Positions 8,254 through 16,150 of a stretch of 64,000 nucleotides of DNA are shown here, piece after piece. Source of the DNA: Lysinibacillus halotolerans (lineage in GTDB: Bacteria > Bacillota > Bacilli > Bacillales_A > Planococcaceae). Under the pieces are notes generated by a model. The model searched no databases. It saw nothing but the letters and a program-made list of their open reading frames with translations, and had not been told where the DNA came from. The position numbers and the translations under genes are program-made. Position 1 is the first letter of the stretch, and each line of letters starts with the position of its first letter. The DNA is taken from positions 79,117 through 143,116 of the forward strand of contig NZ_RHLQ01000002.1 in assembly GCF_003711845.1 (NCBI RefSeq), in the 5' to 3' direction.

Positions 8254-9591
8254 ATGAAAAACTTTAAAGACAATCTAAACCCTTCAAAGGTTCTAGTACT
8301 AGGTTTCGTTATTTTAATTTTATTCGGTGCTTTATTATTAAATCTTCCAATCGCAACGGAAACAGGAGAGAGTTTACCTTTTTTAGATGCCCTTTTTACC
8401 GCTACGTCTGCTGCCTGTGTGACGGGACTTGTTGTAGTAGATACGGGAGATACATTTTCCGTTTTTGGTGAACTTGTCATTCTATTTCTTATACAAATTG
8501 GCGGTTTAGGATTTATGACTTTTGCCACATTTTTATTTACTTTACTTGGGAAAAAAATTTCTTTAAAAGAAAGATTGTTATTAAAAGAAGCATTTAATGC
8601 TACATCAACAGCAGGAATGGTGAAATTAGTCAAAAGAATATTGATTTTTACGTTGGTAACAGAATTTATTGGAGCAGTTATATTGGCCATTCGCTTCTCC
8701 CTTGATATGCCAATTTCAAAAGCGATTTATTTCGGCTTCTTTCATTCTATTTCCATTTTTAACAATGCAGGTTTCGATTTAATGGGGCAATTTAAAAGTT
8801 TAACTGACTATGTAGATGATCCCTTTGTCGTCATTACAATCTGTAGCCTTATCATAATAGGTGGACTCGGGTTTATTGTTATTAATGAATTATATGAATA
8901 TCGCGAAACGAAAACATTATCTGTTCATACAAAGGTTGTTTTAACGACAACATTTACTTTAATCGTAGGGGCAGCGATTTTAATTTTCCTTTTCGAATTT
9001 AGTAATGAAAAAACATTAGGTCCTTTATCAACAACTGGAAAAACGCTAGGTGCCTTGTTCCATAGTGTGACTCCAAGAACCGCTGGTGCGAATACATTGT
9101 CTATGGGAGATTTAACTCATGCTACTTTGTTTTTAACGATTATTCTTATGTTCATCGGAGGAGGTTCTGGTTCTACGGCTGGAGGAATTAAAGTTTCAAC
9201 TTTTACCGTTTTAATTGCAACTGCCATTTCACAATTAAAGGGTAAAGAAGATGTTACTTTATTTAAACGTCGCATTGTGATTGAAAACATATTAAAAGCT
9301 TTTACAGTTGCCATGTGTGGCATGATCATTGTTGTGCTCGTCACTTTTTTATTAAGCATTACAGACAAAGGTCATGTGTTTATTATGTATTTATTTGAAG
9401 CAACTTCCGCCTTTGGAACAGTAGGCCTTTCTATGGGGTTAACGCCGGAACTTTCATCAGTTGGCCGTATTTTAATTATTTTAACAATGTTTGCAGGAAG
9501 ATTAGGACCATTAACGATCGGTTTTGCTTTAACAAAAAAACGTAAACAAGAGGCTTATCATCATCCAAAAGGAAATATTATGATTGGGTAA
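8254..9591 (+). CDS. ktrB: Potassium uptake channel subunit KtrB/KtrD (TrkH family)
   Basis: A 445-residue membrane protein of the TrkH/KtrB superfamily, which forms the potassium- (or sodium-) translocating dimer of the Ktr system. The four selectivity-filter segments are visible: AACVTGLVVVDTG (about 50), NNAGFDLMG (about 170), TPRTAGANT (about 273) and FGTVGLSMG (about 388). Length matches KtrB (about 445). The glycine-rich GGGSGSTAGGIK loop (about 303-314) is the gating region typical of KtrB. It starts with ATG after GTGAGGAAACG. It is controlled by the c-di-AMP riboswitch upstream and is followed after 17 bases by its regulatory subunit. B. subtilis has ktrA before ktrB; here the order is reversed. 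Ion specificity and the KtrB versus KtrD name are inferred. Confidence 0.9.
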   Translation: MKNFKDNLNPSKVLVLGFVILILFGALLLNLPIATETGESLPFLDALFTATSAACVTGLVVVDTGDTFSVFGELVILFLIQIGGLGFMTFATFLFTLLGKKISLKERLLLKEAFNATSTAGMVKLVKRILIFTLVTEFIGAVILAIRFSLDMPISKAIYFGFFHSISIFNNAGFDLMGQFKSLTDYVDDPFVVITICSLIIIGGLGFIVINELYEYRETKTLSVHTKVVLTTTFTLIVGAAILIFLFEFSNEKTLGPLSTTGKTLGALFHSVTPRTAGANTLSMGDLTHATLFLTIILMFIGGGSGSTAGGIKVSTFTVLIATAISQLKGKEDVTLFKRRIVIENILKAFTVAMCGMIIVVLVTFLLSITDKGHVFIMYLFEATSAFGTVGLSMGLTPELSSVGRILIILTMFAGRLGPLTIGFALTKKRKQEAYHHPKGNIMIG

Positions 9592-9608
9592 CAAAGGAGA
9601 GTAAAAAA

Positions 9609-10265
9609 ATGAGTAGAAAACAATATGCCGTAATTGGATTAGGCCGTTTTGGTACGAGTATAGCTAGAAAATTGCATGAAGCAGGTCAAGAAGTACTAGG
9701 TATTGATTTAGATGAAGTAAGAGTAGAAGATGCAGAACCTTATATTACCCACGGCTTAATCGCCGATTCTACAGATGAAAAAGCACTAACATCTATTGGA
9801 ATTACAAACTTTGACTGTGTTATTGTCGCAATTGGGGACGATATTCAAGCAAGCATTCTAACCGTCATGCTTTTGAAGAACCTTGGTATGAAAAAGATTA
9901 TTGCAAAAGCGGTAGGTAAACGTCACGGTCAAGTTTTAGAGGCAATTGGTACGAGTTGGATTATTTATCCTGAAAGGGATATGGGAGAAAGAGTGGCAAA
10001 TCAACTTCTTTCACCAAACATGTTAAACTATATTGAACTTTCTAAGGATTATAATATAGAAGAAATTATGATTCCTTCTAGAATGGCTGGGAAAAATTTA
10101 AGAGAATTGGATATTCGGGCAAAATATAATGTGAGTGTTATTGCTATTTTAAGAGACGGTGAGATTATTGTTTCACCTTCTCCTGATGAATTACTTCAAA
10201 TAGAAGATATTTTAGTAACGATCGGAAATCGAAAGGATTTAGCGAAATTCTCCAACTTAGAATAA
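9609..10265 (+). CDS. ktrA: Potassium uptake regulatory subunit KtrA (RCK)
   Basis: A 218-residue cytoplasmic regulator with an N-terminal RCK/TrkA-N Rossmann domain (IGLGRFGTS, the G-x-G-x-x-G nucleotide loop at about 10-18, and acidic Asp at LGIDLDE) and a C-terminal TrkA-C domain (about 140-218, EEIMIPSRMAGKNL to ILVTIGNRKDL). Octameric KtrA binds ATP/ADP through the first domain and c-di-AMP through the second and gates KtrB. The gene sits 17 bases after ktrB with its own AAAGGAGAG site and ends at a strong terminator, so the two form an operon controlled both transcriptionally (riboswitch) and, by family knowledge, allosterically by c-di-AMP. Confidence 0.92.
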   Translation: MSRKQYAVIGLGRFGTSIARKLHEAGQEVLGIDLDEVRVEDAEPYITHGLIADSTDEKALTSIGITNFDCVIVAIGDDIQASILTVMLLKNLGMKKIIAKAVGKRHGQVLEAIGTSWIIYPERDMGERVANQLLSPNMLNYIELSKDYNIEEIMIPSRMAGKNLRELDIRAKYNVSVIAILRDGEIIVSPSPDELLQIEDILVTIGNRKDLAKFSNLE

Positions 10266-10284
10266 AAAAATTCCTAATTTTCTC

Positions 10285-10327
10285 CCCATACAAGTTAGAA
10301 AAAAATCTAAATTGTATGGGCTTTTTT
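10285..10327 (+). terminator. Terminator of the ktrBA operon
   Basis: CCCATACAA and TTGTATGGG pair, with an inner TTAGA/TCTAA extension around an A-rich loop, followed by CTTTTTT. Confidence 0.93.
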
Positions 10328-10465
10328 ATGTTATTTTTAAATATAATTTACATTAAAAGCCAAATTGTTAGAAGGAAAAGAATCTATTATTTGGATAAAA
10401 AAATGAAGTATATTTTGAAAAGAAAAGTTTGATACTAAATATAGTAATTCACTAAAACAAAAAAC

Positions 10466-10520
10466 TTGATTAATAGATTATTTATATTATAATTGACTAG
10501 TCAATGATTGATTAATCAAT
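10466..10520 (+). promoter_or_regulatory. Promoter with two tandem MarR-type operators
   Basis: A -35 box TTGATT (10466) and -10 box TATAAT (10488) are 16 bases apart. Two perfect 14-bp palindromes follow: ATTGACTAGTCAAT (10492-10505), overlapping the -10, and ATTGATTAATCAAT (10507-10520). They share ATTGA/TCAAT half sites and lie 15 bp centre to centre. This layout fits autorepression by the MarR protein encoded immediately downstream. Confidence 0.75.
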
Positions 10521-10537
10521 TGATAAGGAGGAATGAA

Positions 10538-10972
10538 ATGGATCAATCTTGCGAAGATGTAAAAAATATGATGTTTATGTTCAAAAATATTGATAGACAA
10601 GTTACACAAAACTTTGAAAAGTGTACAGGGATTAGTCTAACTCGATATGAAATATTGTATACCTTATTGAATAGTGGACAACTTTCACAAATCGAATTAC
10701 AGAAGAAGTTGAAGATAGATCAAGCTGCAATTACAAGACATTTAAAAATTCTTGAAGAGAAAAATTTGGTCTATCGAAATCGAAACAAACAAAATAATCG
10801 AGAAGTGATAGTAGAAATAACAAATAATGGCATGGCTATTTTAGAAAACTGTGATTCAAATAAAACACAATTTTTCGATGAATTATTTCACGACTTTACA
10901 ACGAAGGAAAAACAACAGCTACAAATGATGTTAAAAAAATTAATGGTTAATTCCGGAAAACAAACTGGTTAG
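10538..10972 (+). CDS. MarR family transcriptional regulator
   Basis: A 144-residue winged-helix protein of MarR type. The DNA-binding part is seen at about 45-100: LSQIELQKKLKIDQAAITRHLKILEEKNLV (helix-turn-helix) followed by the wing NRNKQNNREVIVEITNNG. Flanking N- and C-terminal helices form the dimer interface. There is one cysteine near the N-terminus (Cys5) and others at about 27 and 110, so thiol sensing is possible but not shown. The frame is open from 10508, but that start lies inside the operator; ATG 10538 has AAGGAGG 8 bases upstream. The neighbouring nitroreductase, 93 bases downstream, is a common partner of MarR-type quinone or redox sensors. Perfect palindromes upstream suggest autoregulation. 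Confidence 0.88.
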   Translation: MDQSCEDVKNMMFMFKNIDRQVTQNFEKCTGISLTRYEILYTLLNSGQLSQIELQKKLKIDQAAITRHLKILEEKNLVYRNRNKQNNREVIVEITNNGMAILENCDSNKTQFFDELFHDFTTKEKQQLQMMLKKLMVNSGKQTG

Positions 10973-11065
10973 ATTTTTAATAGTCATGATAAATGATACA
11001 GCTAATCCCATTGAACAAACAATTCCTATTAAAAATGATATTGACATATTGAAAGGGGTATAAAA

Positions 11066-11683
11066 ATGCCAAACACAATTCAACAAATCATGCATGAAAG
11101 AAAATCCGTTCGTAAATATAAAGAGGATGTCGTAATCCCACGCGAAAAATTACAAGCTTTATTAGAAAATGCCATTTCAGCTCCATCTTCAAGTAATATG
11201 CAACCATGGCGTTTCATTGTAATTGATGATCAACAAGTGAAAAAAGAGTTGCGCCCAATTGCAAATGACCAAGAACAAGTTGAAACATCTTCAGCGATTA
11301 TTGCCGTTCTTGGTGATTTGGAAATGTACAAAAACTCAGAACAAATTTATAATACCAATTATGAAAAAGGTTATATGCCAAGAGAATTAGCGGATTTAAT
11401 GATAAAAAATTCCCTTTCGATGTATGGTAGTTTACCAGAAGATATTATTAAAAATATTGTTCATTTCGATGCTGGTTTAGTTTCAATGCAAATTATGCTG
11501 TTAGCTAAAGAAATGGGGTATGATACGGTACCGATGGGTGGTTTTGATAAAGCGAAATTTGCGGAAAAATTCAACTTACCAAAAAATGAAGTACCTATTA
11601 TCCTAATTGCTATTGGTGAAGCAGCTGCTCCTGCTTATGGTTCATCCCGTCTGCCACTTGAACAAATTACAAAATTTATTTAA
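11066..11683 (+). CDS. Nitroreductase family protein
   Basis: A 205-residue FMN-dependent nitroreductase-fold enzyme. Family marks are the N-terminal ERKSVRKYKEDVVIP (FMN phosphate-binding Arg pair), SAPSSSNMQPWRFIVI (about 38-53, FMN contact) and the late GYDTVPMGGFDKAKF plus IAIGEAA segment. Such enzymes reduce quinones, nitroaromatics or flavins with NAD(P)H and often protect against electrophiles. It has its own GAAAGGGG site and probably shares the upstream MarR promoter. Physiological substrate unknown. A terminator follows at 11732. Confidence 0.88.
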   Translation: MPNTIQQIMHERKSVRKYKEDVVIPREKLQALLENAISAPSSSNMQPWRFIVIDDQQVKKELRPIANDQEQVETSSAIIAVLGDLEMYKNSEQIYNTNYEKGYMPRELADLMIKNSLSMYGSLPEDIIKNIVHFDAGLVSMQIMLLAKEMGYDTVPMGGFDKAKFAEKFNLPKNEVPIILIAIGEAAAPAYGSSRLPLEQITKFI

Positions 11684-11731
11684 TAAAATATTGGATAGAC
11701 TTAGTTTATAAAATACAACTAAAAGTTTGTT

Positions 11732-11764
11732 TAGCGTTGATCGAAAAGGTCAACGCTATTTTTA
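11732..11764 (+). terminator. Terminator of the MarR-nitroreductase unit
   Basis: TAGCGTTGA and TCAACGCTA form a perfect 9-bp stem around a 9-base loop, followed by TTTTTA. Confidence 0.92.
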
Positions 11765-11837
11765 TGTTGAAATAAGGAAATGAAAGAATTTGAAAAGCAA
11801 ACATAATAAATAATAATTTGTAAAGGATCGAAGAGTA

Positions 11838-12740
11838 GTGAATGTATTTGATTGTGTAGTTGTAGGTGCAGGTCCAGCGGGATTAAGTGCGAGCTTGACT
11901 TTAGGTAGGGCTAGAAGAAAAATTGCTCTTTTTGATGATGGAACAAATCGGAATCGAGTAGCAAATCAATCCAACGGTTTTCTTACCCGTGATGGCATCA
12001 AACCAGCGGAATTTAAAGAAATCGGAATGAGGGAGATAACCCGCTATCCATCCGTTCATTATTTCAAAACGACTGTTCAAGAACTTTCGAAGAATCAAAA
12101 TGGTCAATTTATTGCCAAAACAAAAGATGGGCAGGAGTTTATTTCCGACAAACTTTTACTTGCAACCGGAATCCAAGAACATTTTTCTGTACCGAGTATT
12201 AGGGATTATTATGGTAAAAGTTTATTTAATTGTCCCTATTGTGATGGTTGGGAATTAAGGGATAAGCAGCTCATTATTATTGCAGAAAAGGAAGAACATG
12301 CCCTCCATATGGCGAAATTACTCTATAATTGGTCCAAGGATTTCGTTGTATTATCCAACGGTGGAGAATTTTCAAAAAGAGGAATTCGTGAACTAGAAAA
12401 AAGAAACATACTAGTAAAAATGGAACCTATTAGAAATTTAATCGGAGATCGTGGCTATATTGAACAAGTCGAATTAGCATCTGGAGAAAAAGTCAACTGT
12501 TCAGGTGGTTTTGTTGTACCAACCTTTTATCGTCCGAATCCTTTTCTAGTACAATTCAATTGTGACATAAACGAACACGGTGAAGTTATAACGGATGGAC
12601 TTGGTCGTACGTCTTGTCAAAATGTTTATATTGCAGGTGAATTAAAGAGAATAAGCCCATCTTCACTAATTAATTCTGCTGCAGACGGTTATAAAGTGGC
12701 ACTGTCTATTAATCAAGATTTATCCGAAGAAAGATTTTAA
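11838..12740 (+). CDS. Thioredoxin-reductase-like FAD-dependent oxidoreductase
   Basis: A 300-residue two-domain pyridine nucleotide-disulphide oxidoreductase. FAD-binding GxGxxG is at the N-terminus (VVGAGPAGLSASL), the second FAD motif is near the end (NVYIAGELK, in place of GVFAAGD), and a redox pair Cys-Pro-Tyr-Cys lies at about 133-136 (FNCPYCDGWE). The usual NADPH motif GGGxSA is absent: the matching region reads IIIAEKEEHALHM, so either a different hydride donor is used or NADPH binding is altered, as in the low-molecular thioredoxin-reductase-like and bacillithiol-related group. It starts at GTG 11838 after AAAGGATCG. Its position next to the MarR/nitroreductase pair hints at thiol or electrophile stress, but a terminator separates them. 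Confidence 0.8.
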   Translation: MNVFDCVVVGAGPAGLSASLTLGRARRKIALFDDGTNRNRVANQSNGFLTRDGIKPAEFKEIGMREITRYPSVHYFKTTVQELSKNQNGQFIAKTKDGQEFISDKLLLATGIQEHFSVPSIRDYYGKSLFNCPYCDGWELRDKQLIIIAEKEEHALHMAKLLYNWSKDFVVLSNGGEFSKRGIRELEKRNILVKMEPIRNLIGDRGYIEQVELASGEKVNCSGGFVVPTFYRPNPFLVQFNCDINEHGEVITDGLGRTSCQNVYIAGELKRISPSSLINSAADGYKVALSINQDLSEERF

Positions 12741-12822
12741 TGAATGGGATTCAATCTTAATATCATTTTAAACAAGGAAAATATTCCCTTTTTGTCGAAT
12801 GTAGAAGATAGGGGTGATACCA

Positions 12823-13359
12823 ATGAATAATATTCGTTTTAAGAAATTTGAAAACGAACTAGATGATTTAGTTTCTTTTATGACAAAAAATACATGGGAA
12901 TTCCATTCAATTCCCAATCCATCAAAAGAACAAATCATTGAAAATTATCATAATGGCTGTTATTTTCATAATCGAGAAACATTTTGGATTTTAAAGGGAG
13001 ATAAAAAAATTGGTCTCATTGTAATCGATGATATAAATGATACGATACCATTGTTTGATATTCGGTTAGATAAAACGGTAAGGGGAAAAGGGTATGGGAC
13101 ACAAGCTGTCGATTGGATTGTTCAATATCTTTTTTCTTTACCGGATAAAAAAATTCGAATTGAGGCTCATACACGATGGGATAATTTGGCGATGAGAAAA
13201 ACTCTCTATAATTGTCGGTTTGTGAAAGAAGGTTATTTCAGAAATGCATGGGAAAATGATAATGGTACGATTTACGACTCGTTATGCTATGCTTTCATCC
13301 GTGAAGATTGGGAAAAGGATCAAATAACTCCTATAAAACTTAACGAAATACCTTTTTAA
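12823..13359 (+). CDS. GNAT family N-acetyltransferase
   Basis: A 178-residue GNAT protein. Visible marks: the substrate-side segment NTWEFHSIPNPSKEQI, strand ETFWILKGDKKIGLIVIDDI, the acetyl-CoA loop LDKTVRGKGYGTQAVDWIV (R-G-K-G-Y-G), and the late DNLAMRKTLYNCRFVKEGYFRNAW. This pattern resembles RimJ/RimL-type and aminoglycoside-type small acetyltransferases; the substrate is unknown. The frame opens at GTG 12814, but ATG 12823 has AGGGGTGAT at the right distance. Stands alone before the TPP riboswitch. Confidence 0.8.
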   Translation: MNNIRFKKFENELDDLVSFMTKNTWEFHSIPNPSKEQIIENYHNGCYFHNRETFWILKGDKKIGLIVIDDINDTIPLFDIRLDKTVRGKGYGTQAVDWIVQYLFSLPDKKIRIEAHTRWDNLAMRKTLYNCRFVKEGYFRNAWENDNGTIYDSLCYAFIREDWEKDQITPIKLNEIPF

Positions 13360-13456
13360 TCTAAAATTTTTTATAGGACTTAGTTCATTATTTAATTCTT
13401 GTTCCTAATTTAACTTGTAGAAAACTAGTTTTATGTTAATATGAAATCAATCAAAT

Positions 13457-13547
13457 ACTCTTGCAGGGGGACGCAATTTGCGTTGAGAAGGTTAAAACCT
13501 GACCCTTTGAACCTGACAGTTAAGACTGACGTAGGGAGCAAAGATTT
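13457..13547 (+). ncRNA. TPP riboswitch (THI box)
   Basis: The leader shows the full TPP consensus: CAGGGGGACGC, GCGTTGAGAAGG, ACCCTTTGAACCTGACAG, TTAAGACTGACGTAGGGA, closed by a CTTGC/GCAAAG helix. It binds thiamine pyrophosphate and stops expression of the thiMDE operon downstream through the adjacent terminator. Confidence 0.97.
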
Positions 13548-13580
13548 TTTCGAGAATACATAATGATATCTTGGAATTTA

Positions 13581-13618
13581 AACGCTCTTTTGTCTTTGAA
13601 CAAAAGGGCGTTTTTATT
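13581..13618 (+). terminator. TPP-controlled terminator
   Basis: AACGCTCTTTTG pairs with CAAAAGGGCGTT (one G-U) around an 8-base loop and is followed by TTTATTTAT. It lies between the TPP aptamer and thiM and is the likely expression platform. Confidence 0.88.
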
Positions 13619-13671
13619 TATAAAAATTAGCTATACAAAGGAATCGAAAAAAATACCGAGGTGAAAGTAAT

Positions 13672-14436
13672 ATGACGTTGTCGAGTATTCGAAAAAAAAA
13701 TCCATTAGTTCATTGTATTACAAACTATGTTGTAGCTAATTTTACAGCAAACGGATTATTAGCTACAGGCGCATCACCAGTAATGGCAGATGAAATGGAA
13801 GAAGTAGAAGAAATGGTTTCTATAGCAAATGGCTTATTAATTAATTTAGGAACCGTAAATGTTCGAACGTTAGAATCTATGATGATTGCTGGAAAAAAAG
13901 CAAATGAGTTAAACATCCCAGTTGTACTAGATCCCGTCGGTGTTGGAGCTACAAAATATCGACAACGAGCGATTAAAGATATTCTAGAAAAAGTAAACGT
14001 TCAACTAATACGCTGTAATATGGGCGAATTAGCAACCATCGCAGAGGTAGAATGGCAAGGTAGAGGGGTGGATAGTGGTAACGGGGACATGGATCTACCA
14101 ACTGTAGCAAAACAAGTTGCAATAAAATATAACTGTCTTGTTGCTGTTACAGGATCAAAGGATTTTCTAACAGATGGCTATCTAGAATATTGGACAGTTG
14201 GTGGACATGAATTAATGACCCAAGTTACTGGTACTGGATGTCTACTAAGTGCGTTAAGCGCTGCAGCTTTAACCCTTGAAGGGAACCCATTATCCAATTT
14301 ATGTGAGTTATTCATGGATTATAAACGTGTAGCGGAGTTGGCGAGTGACCACCTTCTACTCGGTACATTTCAAGAAGAAATCATAAACAGTATTCATTTA
14401 TTATCTAGAGGTGGTAAACAATGGACGTTGTCATGA
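13672..14436 (+). CDS. thiM: Hydroxyethylthiazole kinase
   Basis: A 254-residue ribokinase-fold enzyme that phosphorylates 4-methyl-5-(2-hydroxyethyl)thiazole, salvaging the thiazole half of thiamine. Signatures: PLVHCITNYVVANFTANGLLA (about 10-30), SPVMADE, VLDPVGVGATKYR (about 84-96) and the ATP-site VTGTGCLLSALSAA (about 184-197) with the catalytic Cys in GTGC. Length is a little under the usual 265-270. It starts with ATG after GAGGTGAAAGTAAT and overlaps thiD by 16 bases, so translation is coupled. No thiG, thiC or thiF is in the window, so this operon by itself is a salvage pathway. Confidence 0.96.
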   Translation: MTLSSIRKKNPLVHCITNYVVANFTANGLLATGASPVMADEMEEVEEMVSIANGLLINLGTVNVRTLESMMIAGKKANELNIPVVLDPVGVGATKYRQRAIKDILEKVNVQLIRCNMGELATIAEVEWQGRGVDSGNGDMDLPTVAKQVAIKYNCLVAVTGSKDFLTDGYLEYWTVGGHELMTQVTGTGCLLSALSAAALTLEGNPLSNLCELFMDYKRVAELASDHLLLGTFQEEIINSIHLLSRGGKQWTLS

Positions 14437-15245
14437 CAATTGCAGGTGCAGATAGTGGTGGTGGAGCAGGTATACAAGCAGATTTAAAAACCTTTCAAGA
14501 ACTAAAAGTATTTGGTACAACCGTTATTACGGCCCTTACTGCTCAAAATACATTAGGTGTACAAGGGATTTTTCCTACTTCACCTGATTTCGTACTTCAA
14601 CAATTAACTTCCGTTTTTTCTGACTTTCATGTAAAAGCGGTCAAAACAGGGATGCTTTTTTCAGCTGAAATTATTGAAGTCATCGCCAATTACTTACAAC
14701 AGAAAGACGTTCAACTTGTAATTGATCCTGTGATGATTGCCAAAGGTGGAGAAAGTCTACTACAAAAAGAAGCGGTAGATGCATTAAAGAATACTTTGTT
14801 GCCCATCGCTACTGTGTTAACACCCAATATTCCTGAAGCAGAAGTAATAAGCGGCATTAAAATAGAAAACGAGGATCATATGACAAAGGCAGCCCATACA
14901 ATGCTGCAATATGGAGTGCAGTGTGTTGTAATGAAAGGCGGTCATTCGAAGGAGCTAAATACAGCAACAGATAAAGTTTATTTAGCCGACGGAACATCTT
15001 TTTCCATGATAAGTAAAAGAATTCATACAAAACATACCCATGGAACAGGATGTACTTTTTCGGCAGCCATTACTTCCTTTTTAGCGAGAGGATTATCCCT
15101 TAAGGAAGCAATGATTGAAGCGAAAAAATTTGTTCAATTAGCGATTGAAAATCCGTTAAATATCGGACACGGGCATGGACCTACCAACCATTTTGCTTAT
15201 CAACAAAGGAAAGGCCAATATGAGGTGATTGTAGATGAATCGTAG
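14421..15245 (+). CDS. thiD: Hydroxymethylpyrimidine (phosphate) kinase
   Basis: A 274-residue enzyme that phosphorylates hydroxymethylpyrimidine and then its phosphate, giving HMP-PP for thiamine assembly. Marks: MTIAGADSGGGAGIQADLKTF at the N-terminus (substrate loop; note Ala where many have Ser in AGSDS), AVKTGMLFS, VIDPVMIAKGG (about 107-117), LTPNIPEAEVI and the anion-hole HTHGTGCTFSAAITS (about 205-219, catalytic Cys). The length matches ThiD (about 270), so it is the true bifunctional type rather than PdxK by size and context. It overlaps thiM by 16 bases and thiE by 11. Confidence 0.94.
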   Translation: MDVVMTIAGADSGGGAGIQADLKTFQELKVFGTTVITALTAQNTLGVQGIFPTSPDFVLQQLTSVFSDFHVKAVKTGMLFSAEIIEVIANYLQQKDVQLVIDPVMIAKGGESLLQKEAVDALKNTLLPIATVLTPNIPEAEVISGIKIENEDHMTKAAHTMLQYGVQCVVMKGGHSKELNTATDKVYLADGTSFSMISKRIHTKHTHGTGCTFSAAITSFLARGLSLKEAMIEAKKFVQLAIENPLNIGHGHGPTNHFAYQQRKGQYEVIVDES

Positions 15246-15864
15246 TGATTTAGCAGTTTATTTTATAATGGGAACGGAAAACTGTAAAGAGGAGCCTTTA
15301 AACGTATTAGAAGATGCTTTGCAGGCAGGAATTACAATGTTTCAATTTAGGGAAAAAGGTCCTCGTGCATTAAAAGGGGAGGAATATGTAGAGTTTGCTA
15401 GAGCATGTCAACGTTTATGCAACCATTATCATGTGCCATTTATAGTGAACGATGATGTGGAGCTAGCCTTGAAATTACAGGCAGACGGTATCCATGTGGG
15501 ACAAAAAGATATGGCGTTAGTAAACATTCGTGAACAATTTAAAGGAAAAATAATTGGTGTTTCCGTCCATAATGAAGAGGAAATGTCAAAAGCCGTATTA
15601 AATGGAGCGGATTATGTTGGAATTGGACCTATTTTCAAGACAACTTCAAAACCAGATGCAGAACCTCCTACTGGTGTAAGTTTTATAAAGGAAATACGTA
15701 ACAAGTATCCGAATTATCCAATAGTCGCGATAGGTGGCATCACAACGGAAAATTCTAACGAAGTTCTTCAAGCTGGTGCAGACGGAGTAGCAGTTATCTC
15801 CGCTATTTGTCAAAGTTCAAACCGAAGAGAGACTGTTAATAGATTTAAAACTAAAAATTACTAA
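15235..15864 (+). CDS. thiE: Thiamine phosphate synthase
   Basis: A 209-residue TIM-barrel enzyme that joins HMP-PP to thiazole phosphate to give thiamine phosphate. Family marks: YFIMGTENC, AGITMFQFREKG (about 31-42, K/R of the diphosphate site), PFIVNDDVELALKLQADGIHVGQKDM (about 63-89, Asp binding Mg), IGVSVHNEEE, ADYVGIGPIFKTTSK (about 122-136) and PIVAIGGI (about 162-169) with the phosphate-binding GADGVAVISAI. Starts with ATG after GAGGTGATT within the end of thiD. Last gene of the TPP-controlled operon. Confidence 0.96.
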   Translation: MNRSDLAVYFIMGTENCKEEPLNVLEDALQAGITMFQFREKGPRALKGEEYVEFARACQRLCNHYHVPFIVNDDVELALKLQADGIHVGQKDMALVNIREQFKGKIIGVSVHNEEEMSKAVLNGADYVGIGPIFKTTSKPDAEPPTGVSFIKEIRNKYPNYPIVAIGGITTENSNEVLQAGADGVAVISAICQSSNRRETVNRFKTKNY

Positions 15865-16070
15865 AATCAATAGAAATCCTCCGTTGATTAGTAATGGAGG
15901 AGAAAGGATGTTGAGAAAATATAGCATATTAAGAGGTATAGACATATAAAGTCTATCAAATACCAATGACTACGATTTTCCGAGTATGGAAAAAATCTAG
16001 TAATGTTCTAGTATAATTAAAGAACATTTCACAAAATAGTAGTAGAATACAATATAATAGCATAAATAAA
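15865..16070 (+). other. Hairpin-rich spacer after thiE
   Basis: About 200 bases without a convincing gene but with several short inverted repeats: CTCCGTT/AATGGAG near 15877, GGTATAGAC/GTCTAT near 15935-15956, GATTTT/AAAAATC near 15974-15996, and AATGTTCT/AGAACATT at 16002-16028. A 13-codon frame at 15908 has a good GGAGGAGAAAGG site but no recognisable product. It could be an operon tail or a small RNA; nothing further can be said. Confidence 0.35.
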
Positions 16071-16110
16071 AAGTGTACCATCATTTTCCTATGATGCGTG
16101 CACTTCTTTT
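16071..16110 (+). terminator. Terminator-like hairpin, probable end of the thi transcript
   Basis: AAGTGTACCATCAT pairs imperfectly with ATGATGCGTGCACTT around TTTCCT, followed by CTTTTATT. Confidence 0.75.
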
Positions 16111-16150
16111 ATTAGTAATAATGATAGATTTACTATAGGGGTGATACTTA

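Noticed and set aside
15908..15949. 13-codon frame with strong RBS after thiE
   Set aside because: Good ribosome site but the peptide is very short and unrecognised; noted only within the hairpin-rich spacer.
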